Translations under genes and position numbers: made by a program
Shown here: positions 11,915 through 23,508 of the stretch, piece by piece
Position numbering within the stretch: position 1 is the stretch's first letter
Layout: each line of letters starts with the position of its first letter
Notes under the pieces: generated by a model
What the model saw: only the letters and a program-made list of their open reading frames with translations
Database searches by the model: none
Told to the model about the DNA's origin: nothing
NCBI RefSeq assembly: GCF_963678635.1
Contig: NC_087069.1
Span: forward strand, 55,224,928-55,288,927
Direction of reading: 5' to 3'
Source: Symsagittifera roscoffensis
Taxonomy: Eukaryota > Xenacoelomorpha > Acoela > Convolutidae
Length of the DNA: 64,000 nucleotides

Positions 11915-12085
11915 TAAGAAAAAAGTTTTCGGAGTGGGGTTTTGAACTTGGTTAAAGAGCGTATGTTTTGTGCTCTATCAAGCTCGGCTCAATTTTGAGT
12001 TTTATAACAGAAAAGACTTGGATAGGATTCAAACCTGCGTTGCATCCGTCAGAGCGGGCCGTTTATACGATCGATGACTGTCCTT
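11915..12085 (-). mobile_element. Tandem tRNA-like pair with Pol III boxes, copy 1
   Basis: Two tRNA-like modules lie head to tail on the minus strand. Module 1 (about 12080-12018) has an A-box-like TCGTATAAACG (12070-12060) and a B box GGTTTGAATCC (12035-12025), one change from the GGTTCGANTCC consensus. Between them is CTCTGAC, shaped like an anticodon loop. Module 2 (about 11995-11930) has GAGCTTGATAG (11985-11975) and AGTTCAAAACC (11948-11938), followed by TTTTTT (11924-11919), a Pol III terminator. The stems pair only partly, so these are not functional tRNAs; a tRNA-derived (twin) SINE or pseudo-tRNA pair fits. Confidence 0.45.
11919..11924 (-). terminator. T6 run, Pol III-type terminator
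   Basis: Six T residues on the minus strand lie directly downstream of tRNA-like module 2. A second T7 run follows at about 11906-11912. Confidence 0.4.
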
Positions 12086-12189
12086 AATATATAAGACTAT
12101 AGTTCAATTTGATGCAGTTACGTTCATATTCAAGTTCCTAAATCACTACCTTTCTCAATTGAAATAATGCTTAACCCCAAAGCCCAAAA

Positions 12190-12658
12190 GAACTTGAGCC
12201 AGTGTAACGAGGGGTCTTACTAATCGGCCCGATAAAGTCCTAACTGCTGGCGAATGACCAATTTTTCATGGTGCAACGCAGATACTCGACCTAAAGTGTA
12301 AGCCCAGGATGGCTGACGGGATCGACGTTTCACACAAGATCACCGGTTCGTAAATCACGGGTTGATTCAGCTTGGAAGTTTGATGGCTGATTCAAGGTTG
12401 GTATCAAGTGTTTGTGATGAAAAGTAACAAAGTGCTTGTTTTAGAGGAAAATTTTCGGAGTTAACACGTACCAATGGGTGTTTTTGATCAGGCATTTAAC
12501 GAATGCTCCACTAAACAAAAGGTGCTAGACAAAATATTGTCCGTTAACTTGCGAATTTCAAAGTTTGCTTAGAAAACACGTTTGCAACTGAGCAGTGAAC
12601 TTTTCTAAAGCTCACATTGATGCGGTGGGACAGGATGATTGTAATTCCATTGGCTTCA
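12190..12658 (-). pseudogene. BEL/Pao integrase C-terminal region, copy 1
   Basis: Continues the integrase core in shifted frames. Readable landmarks are a segment containing STFCLVEHSLNA, which matches the helix just before the 'LTPNHFL' box in BEL/Pao integrases. Further downstream is HEKLVIRQQLGLYRAD, which sits where the conserved C-terminal 'VIRQV.VRT..G..RRPV.KL' strand lies. At least six stops and several frame changes separate them. The polyprotein would end near 12190. Confidence 0.6.
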
Positions 12659-12895
12659 CTAATGCACAAACATTGGCAGAGCCGGTCTTTTCCCTTTTCC
12701 TACACAGAGTAGAAGATCTTTCTCCAATCCAACAAAATTGGTACATTTGTCTAACCGCCAAACGCTTGGATCTTTCCGGCAGGACATTAAGGTTTCAATC
12801 GCCAAGACACGAGAAATGGTTTCCTTAAACGGATCAATTTTAATGTGTACGGCACAGGTAGCTATACATGTGAACAAAAAAGCCCGTTTCTTCAC
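12659..12895 (-). pseudogene. BEL/Pao integrase catalytic core, copy 1
   Basis: A 78-codon open stretch on the minus strand. FLFTCIATCAVHIKI matches the BEL/Pao integrase strand usually written 'LFTC..TRAVHLE'. Farther on, DKCTNFVGLEKDLLL matches the second catalytic block 'SDNGTNFVG...L', with the Asp kept but the following Asn changed to Lys. A DDE core makes staggered cuts and joins element ends to host DNA; this one is broken on both sides by frameshifts. The plus-strand frames over the same bases are mirror frames. Confidence 0.7.
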
Positions 12896-13499
12896 ACTAC
12901 TGCGGCGTAAAGTCCCGCCAAATGGTTCAAATTATTCTACCTCACAGTTAATGAATGGCCGATGGCAGTAACCAAGCATCAAGCCGTTTGACAGGGAGAT
13001 CTAATACTATGGGATGTAACGTGCTTGCAATGCTTTTTGCAAACAAACTACACCTATCAACTGCACGCAGCGTCGCTAACAAACCCATTACCACAAACCA
13101 CATATGTAATATCGATCGCAACTAATCCAAGTGTTGATGATTGTGGGCAAAATGCAGATGCCTCCGAAAAAATTTCATCAACAAATGACGAGTAATTTGG
13201 AATAAGACAAATGTTTTAACGGTTGTGCCTGATTGAGATTTTCTGAACTCAACCGGGAACGCTTTGGATTGAATCAAAACTAACAATTTTTGCTTCAATC
13301 CCGCAGAGCTTGTGCTTCGGCAAACACCTAAACAAAAAGCAAACATCTTGCTGCAGTTTTGTATAACTACTGTACTTCTCCCAAATAAGTATGGGCTCTG
13401 CGTGCTTTGAAAGTTTACTGATATCAAGTGTTGAAATGTTTCTTAATGCCCACACGTTTCTTTGAGAGGATATTAAAAACAACATGTTGAAGTGCCTCC
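12896..13499 (-). pseudogene. BEL/Pao connector region, strongly decayed
   Basis: Between the RNase H connector and the integrase core the minus strand keeps open stretches at 13122-13427 (101 codons) and 13249-13503 (84 codons) in different frames. Neither has a motif I can assign firmly. By position it should hold the pre-integrase zinc-binding part. The same segment recurs at 20744-21347 and 28592-29195. Confidence 0.35.
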
Positions 13500-13828
13500 T
13501 CAAACTCGGTTCCCAGTACCTTTGGTTCTCCTTGACTAAAAAGAACCTTGGAGCACCAACCCCGGTGCAACTTTTCAGGCATTATCTCCACTATTCATGC
13601 GGACCATTGATCCACAGTTAGGAGTTCCTGTATTTCATACACACGTTTTGCGACAAAAAATCGGGATTTTTGCCGAAAAGCCAAAAATATGCGGAGCTCG
13701 CCGAAAATTTTCCACATCATCGCGCCACAAAAAATGCGGAGAAGGTTCATTACAAGGGGATGCGTCAAACCGAAGGAACATAGCTTCGATGCTCGCGAAA
13801 CGACAAACTGATATTGCCGGAAGCGCAT
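13500..13828 (-). pseudogene. BEL/Pao RNase H end and connector, copy 1
   Basis: The minus-strand frame contains FFVAKRVYEIQELLTVDQW, a close match to the BEL/Pao signature at the end of RNase H ('FVANRV.EIQ.L.....W'). It is followed after a stop by MPEKLHRGWCSKVL at the place of the usual 'PG.LNPAD..TRG' box. The reverse transcriptase palm that should lie upstream is not recognisable. The plus strand shows an 80-codon mirror frame (13597-13839) with no supporting motif. Confidence 0.65.
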
Positions 13829-14459
13829 TAGACGTGTAACAAATTTTGCTGTAAATCAGGCTCAACGAGCAAAAGTTTGTTCAAAAACGGGCAGAATAAA
13901 GCTGCGTGTTGTGCGTTTTAGCCGGAATAACATAACCTTGGACAAATGCATGTTATAATATCTCAGCGTATTTGTTTTTCCAGCAACTATCTTTGTCAAA
14001 CATTTTTGTATCGTCTTAAACTGAGCCAACGCTAGTAGTAGTTGTTGAGTAACGAACTGCTATCATTGAACCTTAACATTTCTAGACAATACCTTTCACC
14101 ATCGTCTTATGCTGATGATTGCAGGATTTTCAAATGCTGATCGGATGCAGAACCAGTAGCAGCTTGCTTGTATGAACCATAACTTAAAATTCATACAGCG
14201 CTTAGTTTTTGAATAACCTACGTCTTCAGCCTTGCACTTGAAGCAAGTTGATATCAACCCGCTCAAAGAGAAAGGGAGGATAGTCTATTGGATTTTTAAT
14301 TTCGGTTTTTGAATAAATATACCGAGGTGGCTCGATTGATTCTGTGGATTCTTTCTGGAGCATCAACTTATCGAGACACATGAATAATTTCATCCTTCAC
14401 AGAGGCGGTTACAAAAAATTTTATTCAGTGTTAATTATATCAGCGGTAGTGTGACGTCG

Positions 14460-14690
14460 ACTAACTCAGTCGAATTGAAATCCGTTGAAATAAAATCATT
14501 TACGGTCATATTGACTTTTTTCCACACATTTGGAGGGCGAGAATTGCTTGCGAAAAATCAGGAGTGATTAAACGCTCAATCTCACAAAAGAAGACGATTA
14601 TCAGCTCTCAACTCATTAGCTGAATCAATAATGACACATTTAACTCAAAAAACTGAACAAGACTCTTAAGGTTCTGCACGGATGCGGAAC
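14460..14690 (-). pseudogene. Protease-like trace between gag and RNase H, copy 1
   Basis: The minus strand reads KCVIIDSANELRADN at about 14640-14600, where the aspartic protease of a BEL/Pao polyprotein (active site D-S/T-G) is expected. Here the Gly is Ala. It is followed by a beta-rich stretch, VNMTVNDFISTDF. The position is right but sequence support is thin. Equivalent sites are at 22308-22538 and 30156-30386. Confidence 0.3.
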
Positions 14691-15022
14691 AAGACGTTGA
14701 TTTTTCCGCGGGAAGTTATTCCTGTAAAGACTTATTTTTTTTTACTTTCGAGAAGGAAAAACAGAGGAGATTTTCTCACATTCGAGAAAGAGAAGGATTG
14801 CACCAAGCAAGAGCTCAATGTGTCAACTTTAGCACTCGGCTTTAATGATTTTTCTAGCCTTCGGATAATTATCAAAACTGTGATCCGTTGAAGACAGGAG
14901 AAACTGATTTTTTATCCGCAGAAGTCTTCGCCTTTGAGTAAGGTTGTTTTCCTTGAACACTTTGCAAACCCCATTATGAAAGTTTTTTTGCAGCGCGCTG
15001 CGGGCATGGCCGATACTCAACC

Positions 15023-15660
15023 TTGCTCGGCGATAGTTTGCATCTTGGCAGGTTCCTCGGTTTTTCTTTTACCAGAGAACAAATTCATGCGCTCCTGCAT
15101 TTTGGCCTTTTCTTTATAGTTGAAACCAAAGGAACACAGATTGCCTTTGAACGTGTACGACGAGGACCAGGACGCCTCCATCTTTGTAGGCACACTACAT
15201 CAAATTTGGTTCAGATGACGTTTACATTAAGACCGTCATCATATCACAACGATTGAATCTCACCAACAAGAAAGACTTCAAATGAGACCACCAAAAGTGA
15301 TAATCCTTTTGAATTGTGCAATTTCTTTGGTTGAAAGCTGTTAAGTTTTTCGAGGTGGGCATGCATGACGGTTCCAGTATGCCCAAATTTTTGTTCACCA
15401 ACGTTAACGCATCCTTGTACATTAGATTTGATTAAGCGAAATCCGCTTTTGCCTATTCATTTTCCCAGTTGCCAATGTTTTCAAGTACGTCATGCACGAA
15501 ACTGACCTATCCACTCAGATCACTCCAAAAAATTGCCATCATAGTTGGAATTTTTCTTTTCAGGCAATGTATTCTTTCTGTTCGCCGCCACGACTTCGGC
15601 TAAGTCTCGAACGGATTGCGACTGCAATGGCGGGTTGACGTAAAACGGGACAGGTTGATG
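15023..15660 (-). pseudogene. BEL/Pao gag core, copy 1
   Basis: Reading downwards, NPPLQSQSVRDLAEV and a following NYDGNFLE mark the start of the conserved gag domain (DUF1759-type) of BEL/Pao elements. MYKDALTLVNKN follows, then in the next frame HTGTVMHAHLEKLNSFQPKK, matching 'FG....V..AHL.KL..FP..K'. Then MEASWSSSYTFKGNL and EKAKMQERM (15182-15023) match the later 'KEAW......W.KE.AE.HERM' part. At least three frame changes and several stops break it. Gag would form the particle shell. Confidence 0.7.
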
Positions 15661-16797
15661 TACTCATGAAGCAACCGGATTCCAAAAATACTGTTGATGA
15701 ACTGGCGAGCTAGGAATTTGTGACCCAGTTGCACTTGTACTTGTTCGAGAGGCGGAGTTAAATAGTTAATTGCTCCAACGCTATTGTACGGGAACATTAC
15801 AAAGTTGAGAGGGGAAGCTGTTTTTGCCGCTTCAGACACTTGTGATGTTTCATTCAAACTTAACCGGTTACAAACTGCAGGTTGGGGTTGCAGTTGAAGG
15901 AAACCACGACGCGAGGTTCGCGTTAAAGAACTGACTGGAGTATGTGGTATGACCTCGAGGTAAAGCTGTCAAAACAACTGTAGTAGGAGAACAAAGTCTT
16001 AAGTACGACGGTGACGCAACGTTTTCAAAATCAAAAACCCTGCAGAATCAGTGTTGTCTTACCGATTTGCAACTGGAAACCCCGGCGTTGCGTTGATTTA
16101 TGCTCGACAAAATTGCCAATATTCTGCTGAATATCGGGGCAGCAATCTGCGTAAGGGATGTATGAATAAGGGTAGGGACTAGCAAGGTATAGATGCTAGC
16201 TTTCGGAATTACCTCATTGTGTCGTTTTGTAACCAAGTCATGCCACTGTTCCAATTCCTCACAAATCCCATCATGAAATTTTTATCTTAAAAAACTTTTA
16301 TATGTTAAAATAATTTCTTCAGCGAAAGATATATTTTTTCAGTTATCAAAAACTCCAGAGAAAAACTTGTAACAATTCAGCTTTCGTTATTCTAGATATT
16401 GAGTGCAATGAAAACTTTATAGTGGTTAGGAAGTAGGAACTTATGAGGATGAAAAACTTGTGCACGATTCCTTCCATCTTCCCAAAAATCCAACCAATTG
16501 CTTGATAGACAGCTTGATCTCAATCTGTCTGATAGACGGAGCATCTTTTGGAAATTGATTGAAACAGCGATTGAGAAAAAAATATATTGAGCAGAAAAAA
16601 ACTATAAAAATAATCACGACAAAGCCAATAATCTTGGATGAATACGGTTGCCCAGAACATTAGAGTTTAATTTTAAGTACTGTTTATCTGAAAGAAAAAG
16701 TGGAGCACTGCTTACAAACCAAATTATCTTCTACAAAGTTAAGCCATCAATCAGCCGCTTCGGAAGACCTCAAGTTGTCTCACATTAAATAAAATAA
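15493..16797. repeat. Nested direct repeat A (1305 bp), copy 1
   Basis: This segment is followed directly by a diverged second copy, A' (16798-18297), at about 92-95% identity. Both start with TGCACGAAACTGACC and end with ATAAAATAAT. On the minus strand it carries the gag N-terminal part: an open stretch at 16254-16048 containing SLTQIAAPIFSRIL, ending in a donor-like TCG/GTAAGA, then a stretch 15960-15600 open after an acceptor-like TTTTGACAG. The splice-like joints keep frame. Whether they are a true intron is unknown. Confidence 0.85.
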
Positions 16798-18297
16798 TGC
16801 ACGAAACTGACCTATCCACTCACGTCACTCCAAAAGATTGCAATCATAGTTGGAGTTTTTCTATTTGCGCAATGGATTCTTTCTGTTTGACGCCACGACT
16901 TCGGCTAAGTCTCGAACGGATTGCGACTGCAATGGCGGGTTGACGTAAAACGGGACAGGTTGAAGTACTCATGAAGCGACCGGATTCCAAAAATACTGTT
17001 GATGAATTGACGAGCTAGTAATTTGCGACCCAGTTGCAGGGGTACTTGTTCAAGAGTCGGAGTAAAATAGTTAATTGCTCCAACGCTATTGTACGGGAAC
17101 ATTACAAAGTTGGGAGGGGAAGCTGTTTTTGCCGCTTCAGACACGTGCGATGTTTCATTCAATTTTAACCGGTTACAAGCTGCAGGTTGATGTTGCAGTT
17201 GAAGGAAACCCCGGCACGAGGTTCGCATTAAGGAACTGACTGGAGTATGTGGGATGACCTCGAGGTAAAGCTGTCAAAACAATTGCAGTAGGAGGACAAA
17301 ATCTTAAGTACGACGGTGACTAAACGTTTTCAAAATCAAAAACCCTGCAGAATCAGCCTGGTTTTACCGATTTGCAACTGGAAACCCCGGCATTGCATTG
17401 ATTTATATTCGACCAAATTGCCAATATTCTGCTGAATATCGGGGCAGCAATCTGCGTAAGGGATGTATGAATAAGGGTAGGGACTAGCAAGGTATAGATT
17501 CTAGCTTTCGGTATTACCTCATCGTGTCGTTTTGTAACCAAGTCAAGCCACTGTTCCAATTCCTCACAAATCTTCTCATGAAATTCTTGTCTTTAATTAC
17601 TTTTTTATGTTAAAATAATTGCTTCAGCAAAATATTTTTTCTCGGTTTTCAAAAACTCCATAGAAAAACTTGTAACAATTCAGCTCTCGTTATTCTGGAT
17701 ATTGAGTGCAATGAAAACTTTATAGTGGTTAGGAAGTAGGAGTTTATGAGGATGAAAAACGTGTGCGCTATTCCTTCCATCTTCCCAAAAACCAAACCAA
17801 CTGCTTGATAGACAGCTTGATCTCAATCTGCTTGATAGACGGAGCATCTTTTGGAAATTAATTGAAACAGAGATTGAGAAAAAAATATATTGAGCGAAAA
17901 AAAACAATAAAAATAATCAACACAAAGCCGTTAATCTTGGATGAATACGGTTGCCCAAAACATTAGAGTGTAATTTTAAGTAAGGTGAGTATGGTTGCAG
18001 ATGTAGCAAATACCTATTTTTTCATGCAAAAACTTCTTGCTACAAAAAAATCAAAACCTTTGCCTATGGAACATGCACTCTGTTTTCTTTCCAATTGTAG
18101 TTTATGAAAATCTTACCTTATCTTTCCCACTCTTTAATTATTTATCCTTGTTATCTTCCTTTTTCTTTCAATATCAAGCTGTTTATCTGAAAGAAAAAGT
18201 GGAGCACTGCTTACAAACCATATTATCTTCTACAAAATTTAGCCATCAATCAGCCGCTTCAGAAGACCTCAAGTTATCTCACATTACATAAAATAAT
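16798..18297. repeat. Nested direct repeat A' (1500 bp), copy 1
   Basis: Diverged duplicate of 15493-16797. It holds 196 extra bases at 17983-18178, beginning AGGTGAGTATGG and ending in a pyrimidine-rich TTTCTTTCAATATCAAG, which is absent from A. Minus-strand frames 17559-17353 and 17228-16905 parallel those of A with conservative differences. The duplication predates the 7.8-kb amplification, since all three units carry it. Confidence 0.85.
17983..18178 (+). other. 196-bp intron-like insert in A'
   Basis: Present in A' and absent from A. The insert contains GTGAGT two bases from its left end and a T/C-rich tract before CAAG at its right end, as a plus-strand intron would. The exact breakpoints in A (AAGTA/CTGTTT) do not correspond to a GT-AG removal, so a plain deletion or insertion is also possible. 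An 84-codon plus-strand frame (18037-18291) crosses it. Confidence 0.3.
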
Positions 18298-19700
18298 TTC
18301 GAAGTATGGTACTGTCCTTTGTAGATAAGTTTGCGAGTCAACACAAGGGAGTCTTACCTTTATTGGTTGATGTTGATATTTTTTCCTATTTTCTTTAAAT
18401 GAAATTATGCCGAAAACAATTTAGTTTTCAAAAAATGTTTTTCCGTCAAAAAACTCTGGTTGACAAAGAAACAGAACCTGTAAGATACTTGCAGCACAAT
18501 GAAATTTACTCAAAATCAGTGAAACCAAAACAGCTTTTGCTGAGAGAGCTATATCCCAAATGTCACAAAAATCAAATTTCTCTCAATTCTGTACAAACCA
18601 TCTCTGACAACGCGTTTAGAAAACTCTAGAATCGAGAACTGAAATGATGATTTTTCTTTCCAAGAAGACTTAAAATTACAAATAACAGTTGAAGTTTTTG
18701 AAATTTTTGAAAAACTCTACAAAATCCTCCTAAATTCATTATCAACGATCTTTAAAAAGTAGAATTTTTTAAAAGAATATAAATAAATGTGCTGAGAGTA
18801 AATCATTTTTTTAAAAAATTTTTTACCTGAATTTTTTACTTGTAGGAATCTTTCATTAAAGAGCCGGTTCTTTTACACTTTACTATCGGAAAAGTTATGT
18901 TCGAAAGGAGAATGGGGAGATCAAACTTGAGAAATATTGTATCTTTTGTTTTATCAAATTGTTATTGCTGGAAAAAATGCATACATAAATGGAAGAGAAA
19001 ACTGTATCAAAAGAAAAAAACTGTACAAAAATAGCTGTTATTTCGGCTGAGAATCAATTAGTGTTCATTATCTAGAGTAATAACTTGGTTGTTATTAACA
19101 GCAAATAATAGTTGAAATTGGTTGCCTGAATGCAACCCTTGATGATGTATGGTGATTTTATAGAATATAAGGTAGTCGGTGATCCAGTAACTCCTTCCTT
19201 GTTTTTTTTTCGTTTGCAAAGTAGAAAAAAGGAGAGATTATATCTACGGGGCAGTATCAAAGTTATAAGTCCTATACGGATCTAGGACTGAAAAAATTTT
19301 GAGGATCTATTCCAATAATATCAATATAAAAGTGGAAGATACTACAGATAGAGAAAAAATATTTTGTCTCAGTAAGACTTACACGAGCTGAAAGTTGCTC
19401 TATTTTCAAATAAATTTTTAATTTTATGTGAACAAGTAAAATAGCGTGAAAAAGCGTTTGGTGCTTTTGCACAATCTCTTATAAAAATTGAAGTTCGTTT
19501 CAATAAAAATTTTCAGATCACAGCTGCAACAAAATGCGGTGTATTTGTGTCAATTTAACGCTCGAGAGATTGAGAAGTTGTTATTAAACGCAAAAACCTC
19601 AAAACATTTGCAAAAGTTTTTGACACCAAAACATTTGGAAGACGCAAAAAAAATCCGAGCGTAGAAGTAGTTTAACTACGTTCGTTTTTCAAGAAAGTCA
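18298..19700. other. Unassigned right part of the unit, copy 1
   Basis: No retroelement motif is recognised. A plus-strand frame 18399-18629 (76 codons, ATG) contains EIYSKSVKPKQLLLREL and is identical in all copies, but identity reflects the recent duplication and not selection. The element's 5' LTR should lie here on the minus strand but could not be delimited. The end near 19650-19695 has a small CGTAG...CTACG inverted repeat. Confidence 0.35.
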
Positions 19701-19762
19701 AATCTTATTAACTAAGGTCATGCAAGGCTGCTTTATGCACTAAATGTTATAGCTAAAAAAAC

Positions 19763-19933
19763 TAAGAAAAAAGTTTTCGGAGTGGGGTTTTGAACTTGGT
19801 TAAAGAGCGTATGTTTTGTGCTCTATCAAGCTCGGCTCAATTTTGAGTTTTATAACAGAAAAGACTTGGATAGGATTCAAACCTGCGTTGCATCCGTCAG
19901 AGCGGGCCGTTTATACGATCGATGACTGTCCTT
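19763..19933 (-). mobile_element. Tandem tRNA-like pair, copy 2
   Basis: Same two modules and T-run as at 11915-12085, shifted by 7848, with no difference noticed. Here the pair lies about 60 bases inside the junction between units 1 and 2. Confidence 0.45.
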
Positions 19934-20506
19934 AATATATAAGACTATAGTTCAATTTGATGCAGTTACGTTCATATTCAAGTTCCTAAATCACTACCTT
20001 TCTCAATTGAAATAATGCTTAACCCCAAAGCCCAAAAGAACTTGAGCCAGTGTAACGAGGGGTCTTACTAATCGGCCCGATAAAGTCCTAACTGCTGGCG
20101 AATGACCAATTTTTCATGGTGCAACGCAGATACTCGACCTAAAGTGTAAGCCCAGGATGGCTGACGGGATCGACGTTTCACACAAGATCACCGGTTCGTA
20201 AATCACGGGTTGATTCAGCTTGGAAGTTTGATGGATGATTCAAGGTTGGTATCAAGTGTTTGTGATGAAAAGTAACAAAGTGCTTGTTTTAGAGGAAAAT
20301 TTTCGGAGTTAACACGTACCAATGGGTGTTTTTGATCAGGCATTTAACGAATGCTCCACTAAACAAAAGGTGCTAGACAAAATATTGTCCGTTAACTTGC
20401 GAATTTCAAAGTTTGCTTAGAAAACACGTTTGCAACTGAGCAGTGAACTTTTCTAAAGCTCGCATTGATGCGGTGGGACAGGATGATTGTAATTCCATTG
20501 GCTTCA

Positions 20507-20743
20507 CTAATGCACAAACATTGGCAGAGCCGGTCTTTTCCCTTTTCCTACACAGAGTAGAAGATCTTTCTCCAATCCAACAAAATTGGTACATTTGTCT
20601 AACCGCCAAACGCTTGGATCTTTCCGGCAGGACATTAAGGTTTCAATCGCCAAGACACGAGAAATGGTTTCCTTAAACGGATCAATTTTAATGTGTACGG
20701 CACAGGTAGCTATACATGTGAACAAAAAAGCCCGTTTCTTCAC
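20507..20743 (-). pseudogene. BEL/Pao integrase catalytic core, copy 2
   Basis: Identical in translation to 12659-12895, with the same motifs and breaks. The C-terminal continuation occupies 20038-20506. Confidence 0.7.
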
Positions 20744-21347
20744 ACTACTGCGGCGTAAAGTCCCGCCAAATGGTTCAAATTATTCTACCTCACAGTTAAT
20801 GAATGGCCGATGGCAGTAACCAAGCACCAAGCCGTTTGACAGGGAGATCTAATACTATGGGATGTAACGTGCTTGCAATGCTTTTTGCAAACAAACTACA
20901 CCTATCAACTGCACGCAGCGTCGCTAACAAACCCATTACCACAAACCACATATGTAATATCGATCGCAACTAATCCAAGTGTTGATGATTGTGGGCAAAA
21001 TGCAGATGCCTCCGAAAAAATTTCATCAACAAATGACGAGTAATTTGGAATAAGACAAATGTTTTAACGGTTGTGCCTGATTGAGATTTTCTGAACTCAA
21101 CCGGGAACGCTTTGGATTGAATCAAAACTAACAATTTTTGCTTCAATCCCGCAGAGCTTGTGCTTCGGCAAACACCTAAGCAAAAAGCAAACATCTTGCT
21201 GCAGTTTTGTATAACTACTGTACTTCTCCCAAATAAGTATGGGCTCTGCGTGCTTTGAAAGTTTACTGATATCAAGTGTTGAAATGTTTCTTAATGCCCA
21301 CACGTTTCTTTGAGAGGATATTAAAAACAACATGTTGAAGTGCCTCC

Positions 21348-21676
21348 TCAAACTCGGTTCCCAGTACCTTTGGTTCTCCTTGACTAAAAAGAACCTTGGA
21401 GCACCAACCCCGGTGCAACTTTTCAGGCATTATCTCCACTATTCATGCGGACCATTGATCCACAGTTAGGAGTTCCTGTATTTCATACACACGTTTTGCG
21501 ACAAAAAATCGGGATTTTTGCCGAAAAGCCAAAAATATGCGGAGCTCGCCGAAAATTTTCCACATCATCGCGCCACAAAAAATGCGGAGAAGGTTCATTA
21601 CAAGGGGATGCGTCAAACCGAAGGAACATAGCTTCGATGCTCGCGAAACGACAAACTGATATTGCCGGAAGCGCAT
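21348..21676 (-). pseudogene. BEL/Pao RNase H end and connector, copy 2
   Basis: Same as 13500-13828, shifted by 7848, with the same EIQEL signature. Confidence 0.65.
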
Positions 21677-22870
21677 TAGACGTGTAACAAATTTTGCTGT
21701 AAATCAGGCTCAACGAGCAAAAGTTTGTTCAAAAACGGGCAGAATAAAGCTGCGTGTTGTGCGTTTTAGCCGGAATAACATAACCTTGGACAAATGCATG
21801 TTATAATATCTCAGCGTATTTGTTTTTCCAGCAACTATCTTTGTCAAACATTTTTGTATCGTCTTAAACTGAGTCAACGCTAGTAGTAGTTGTTGAGTAA
21901 CGAACTGCTATCATTGAACCTTAACATTTCTAGACAATACCTTTCACCATCGTCTTATGCTGATGATTGCAGGATTTTCAAATGCTGATCGGATGCAGAA
22001 CCAGTAGCAGCTTGCTTGTATGAACCATAACTTAAAATTCATACAGCGCTTAGTTTTTGAATAACCTACGTCTTCAGCCTTGCACTTGAAGCAAGTTGAT
22101 ATCAACCCGCTCAAAGAGAAAGGGAGGATAGTCTATTGGATTTTTAATTTCGGTTTTTGAATAAATATACCGAGGTGGCTCGATTGATTCTGTGGATTCT
22201 TTCTGGAGCATCAACTTATCGAGACACATGAATAATTTCATCCTTCACAGAGGCGGTTACAAAAAATTTTATTCAGTGTTAATTATATCAGCGATAGTGT
22301 GACGTCGACTAACTCAGTCGAATTGAAATCCGTTGAAATAAAATCATTTACGGTCATATTGACTTTTTTCCACACATTTGGAGGGCGAGAATTGCTTGCG
22401 AAAAATCAGGAGTGATTAAACGCTCAATCTCACAAAAGAAGACGATTATCAGCTCTCAACTCATTAGCTGAATCAATAATGACACATTTAACTCAAAAAA
22501 CTGAACAAGACTCTTAAGGTTCTGCACGGATGCGGAACAAGACGTTGATTTTTCCGCGGGAAGTTATTCCTGTAAAGACTTATTTTTTTTTACTTTCGAG
22601 AAGGAAAAACAGAGGAGATTTTCTCACATTCGAGAAAGAGAAGGATTGCACCAAGCAAGAGCTCAATGTGTCAACTTTAGCACTCGGCTTTAATGATTTT
22701 TCTAGCCTTCGGATAATTATCAAAACTGTGATCCGTTGAAGACAGGAGAAACTGATTTTTTATCCGCAGAAGTCTTCGCCTTTGAGTAAGGTTGTTTTCC
22801 TTGAACACTTTGCAAACCCCATTATGAAAGTTTTTTTGCAGCGCGCTGCGGGCATGGCCGATACTCAACC

Positions 22871-23508
22871 TTGCTCGGCGATAGTTTGCATCTTGGCAGG
22901 TTCCTCGGTTTTTCTTTTACCAGAGAACAAATTCATGCGCTCCTGCATTTTGGCCTTTTCTTTATAGTTGAAACCAAAGGAACACAGATTGCCTTTGAAC
23001 GTGTACGACGAGGACCAGGACGCCTCCATCTTTGTAGGCACACTACATCAAATTTGGTTCAGATGACGTTTACATTAAGACCGTCATCATATCACAACGA
23101 TTGAATCTCACCAACAAGAAAGACTTCAAATGAGACCACCAAAAGTGATAATCCTTTTGAATTGTGCAATTTCTTTGGTTGAAAGCTGTTAAGTTTTTCG
23201 AGGTGGGCATGCATGACGGTTCCAGTATGCCCAAATTTTTGTTCACCAACGTTAACGCATCCTTGTACATTAGATTTGATTAAGCGAAATCCGCTTTTGC
23301 CTATTCATTTTCCCAGTTGCCAATGTTTTCAAGTACGTCATGCACGAAACTGACCTATCCACTCAGATCACTCCAAAAAATTGCCATCATAGTTGGAATT
23401 TTTCTTTTCGGGCAATGTATTCTTTCTGTTCGCCGCCACGACTTCGGCTAAGTCTCGAACGGATTGCGACTGCAATGGCGGGTTGACGTAAAACGGGACA
23501 GGTTGATG
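22871..23508 (-). pseudogene. BEL/Pao gag core, copy 2
   Basis: Same as 15023-15660, shifted by 7848, including the same frameshifts. Confidence 0.7.

Larger units (their letters stand above)
11853..19700 (-). mobile_element. Array copy 1: BEL/Pao retrotransposon remnant
   Basis: On the minus strand, reading from high to low coordinates, are gag N-terminal repeats (18297-15493), a gag core (15660-15023), a protease trace (about 14690-14460), an RNase H/integrase connector (13828-13500), the integrase core (12895-12659) and the integrase C-terminal region (12658-12190). This order is that of BEL/Pao elements. The gap between protease trace and connector is too short for a full reverse transcriptase, and I could not recognise its YxDD box. 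No LTR pair could be delimited. Confidence 0.75.

Noticed and set aside
12018-12080. A functional tRNA gene (Gln-like anticodon loop CTCTGAC)
   Set aside because: Acceptor and D stems do not pair well and the T stem has a mismatch. It is better read as tRNA-derived.
12595-13839. Plus-strand frames in the array (for example 12595-12828 and 13597-13839) as genes
   Set aside because: The minus strand over the same bases carries recognisable BEL/Pao integrase and RNase H-connector motifs. The plus frames are their mirrors and have no motif of their own.
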